Source of the DNA: Gammaproteobacteria bacterium UBA2168
GTDB taxonomy: Bacteria; Pseudomonadota; Gammaproteobacteria; Pseudomonadales; Azotimanducaceae
Assembly: GCA_002327525.1 (NCBI GenBank)
Contig: DCWG01000070.1
Span: 1 to 7,495 of the forward strand
Reading direction: 5' to 3'
Length of the DNA stretch: 7,495 nt
This document shows, piece after piece, positions 6,856-7,495 of this stretch; the stretch's first letter is position 1; each line of letters starts with the position of its first letter. The notes under the pieces were generated by a model that did no database searches, was not told the DNA's origin, and worked only from the letters and a program-made list of their open reading frames with translations. The position numbers and the translations under genes are program-made.

Positions 6856-6861
6856 GTGGTG

Positions 6862-6867
6862 TCCTCC
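6862..6867 (-). promoter_or_regulatory. Ribosome binding site of the FAH-family gene
   Basis: GGAGGA on the minus strand with a 6-nt spacer to the ATG at 6855. Position and strength confirm the start. Confidence 0.75.
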
Positions 6868-6900
6868 GAGTTTGCGGCGTTCGCCCTGGCGTCGGGCAGT

Positions 6901-7495
6901 TTAGACCGTTTGCGGCCGCACCTCCCAGTTTACTTGCGTGCTCAGCTCCTCACGGCGCAGGCGTAATTCGTAGTACCTTCCCTCCAGCCAGGTGCGGTAC
7001 TGGTTGATGATGAAGGGACTGTCCGGCCTGCCGCCATTGCCGCCGGCGATTACGAACCGGGCATGGTCGGGGTCGGCCAGATCCACGACCAGACGGAAGG
7101 CGGGCCCATGGTAAACGCGGCAGGGGATCTCTTCGCGCCGTGCATCGCCGGGACCCGGTCCCATGTGCATGGCCATACCCAGGGTCGTGCCGCTACCGCC
7201 GATGGGGTCGGGGCCCGCGCGCATGTGGTTCCAGGTGTCCTGGCCGGACAGCCTGTGTTCGAAACGTATCTGGTGCAGCGCACCCCAGCGCCAGAGATCC
7301 GGGTCATCGCCAAGGTGGGCAATGACGTCTTCTACGACACCACGCATGGTTGCGCAGATAGCGGTTTCGAGTTCCACGCGGTGGTCGAGCCATGGGCTAC
7401 CCGCGTTCGAGAAGTGCTCGACATCCAGGCGATTGATTCCGGGCGCTCCCAGTGGCAGGGCGTTGATGAGAGGGCCGTCCAGCACGGCGTTCATG
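6901..7495 (-). CDS. C-terminal part of a second penicillin acylase family protein (partial)
   Basis: The frame is open to the window edge, so only about the last 197 residues are seen; the Met at 7494 is most likely internal. The fragment matches the beta-chain end of penicillin-acylase-family enzymes: WRWGALHQIRFEHRL, a GSGTTL motif, then GPAFRLVVDLADPDHARFVI, a G-G-N-G-G turn, DSPFIINQYRTWLEGRYYEL and a TAA stop. Relatives typically read VVDLSDP and GGQSGNPGSPHYxDQ here, so Asn replaces the usual Gln and FIIN replaces the usual HYxD. The nucleophile Ser and the signal peptide would lie outside the window, so activity and location cannot be judged. It is not a close copy of the acylase at 1394-3526, whose late block is GSATLDEDSPHYADQ. 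The FAH gene begins 45 nt downstream, consistent with one operon. Confidence 0.85.
   Translation of the reverse strand, partial: MNAVLDGPLINALPLGAPGINRLDVEHFSNAGSPWLDHRVELETAICATMRGVVEDVIAHLGDDPDLWRWGALHQIRFEHRLSGQDTWNHMRAGPDPIGGSGTTLGMAMHMGPGPGDARREEIPCRVYHGPAFRLVVDLADPDHARFVIAGGNGGRPDSPFIINQYRTWLEGRYYELRLRREELSTQVNWEVRPQTV

Overview
The window is high-GC bacterial DNA with proteobacterial-style genes: a Lol-type lipoprotein acylase, a thiolase, a fumarylacetoacetate hydrolase (FAH) family enzyme and a DUF1272 remnant. A gammaproteobacterium is a reasonable guess, but nothing here fixes the taxon. There are five genes or partial genes, two decayed genes, and no tRNA, rRNA, CRISPR array or insertion sequence that I can see.

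The standout is the leftmost gene, on the minus strand from a GTG at 1242 to a TAG at 61. It is interrupted by one in-frame TGA at 942-940. Read conventionally it looks like two ORFs, but they share one frame and join as a single AhpC/TSA-type redoxin. The TGA sits exactly where the first Cys of the CxxC redox motif belongs (FYRGHW-TGA-PAC). A hairpin with a GGU loop begins 15 nt after the TGA, which is where a bacterial SECIS element lies. I interpret the gene as an exported selenoprotein with a UxxC active site and a long C-terminal extension.

Divergent from it (151 bp gap with two inverted repeats) is a full-length penicillin-acylase-family lipoprotein at 1394-3526. Next comes a minus-strand DUF1272 remnant (3514-3783) with lost zinc-ligand cysteines, then an intact thiolase on the plus strand (3900-5129). 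Converging on the thiolase is a minus-strand aldo/keto reductase pseudogene (5186-5893) with two internal TGA codons and no C-terminus. Upstream of that on the minus strand lie an FAH-family hydrolase (5980-6855) and the C-terminal part of a second penicillin-acylase-family protein (6901 to the window edge). These three minus-strand genes are closely spaced and may have formed one transcription unit.

The two decaying genes matter for the main claim. They show that nonsense mutations are tolerated locally, so the selenocysteine reading of 942-940 has to rest on its exact position, the intact frame on both sides, and the hairpin. In the aldo/keto reductase, by contrast, the TGAs fall at arginine positions amid other damage and the tail is missing. 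TGA also ends the lipoprotein acylase, the thiolase and the FAH gene at family-typical ends, so it is an ordinary stop codon in this genome.
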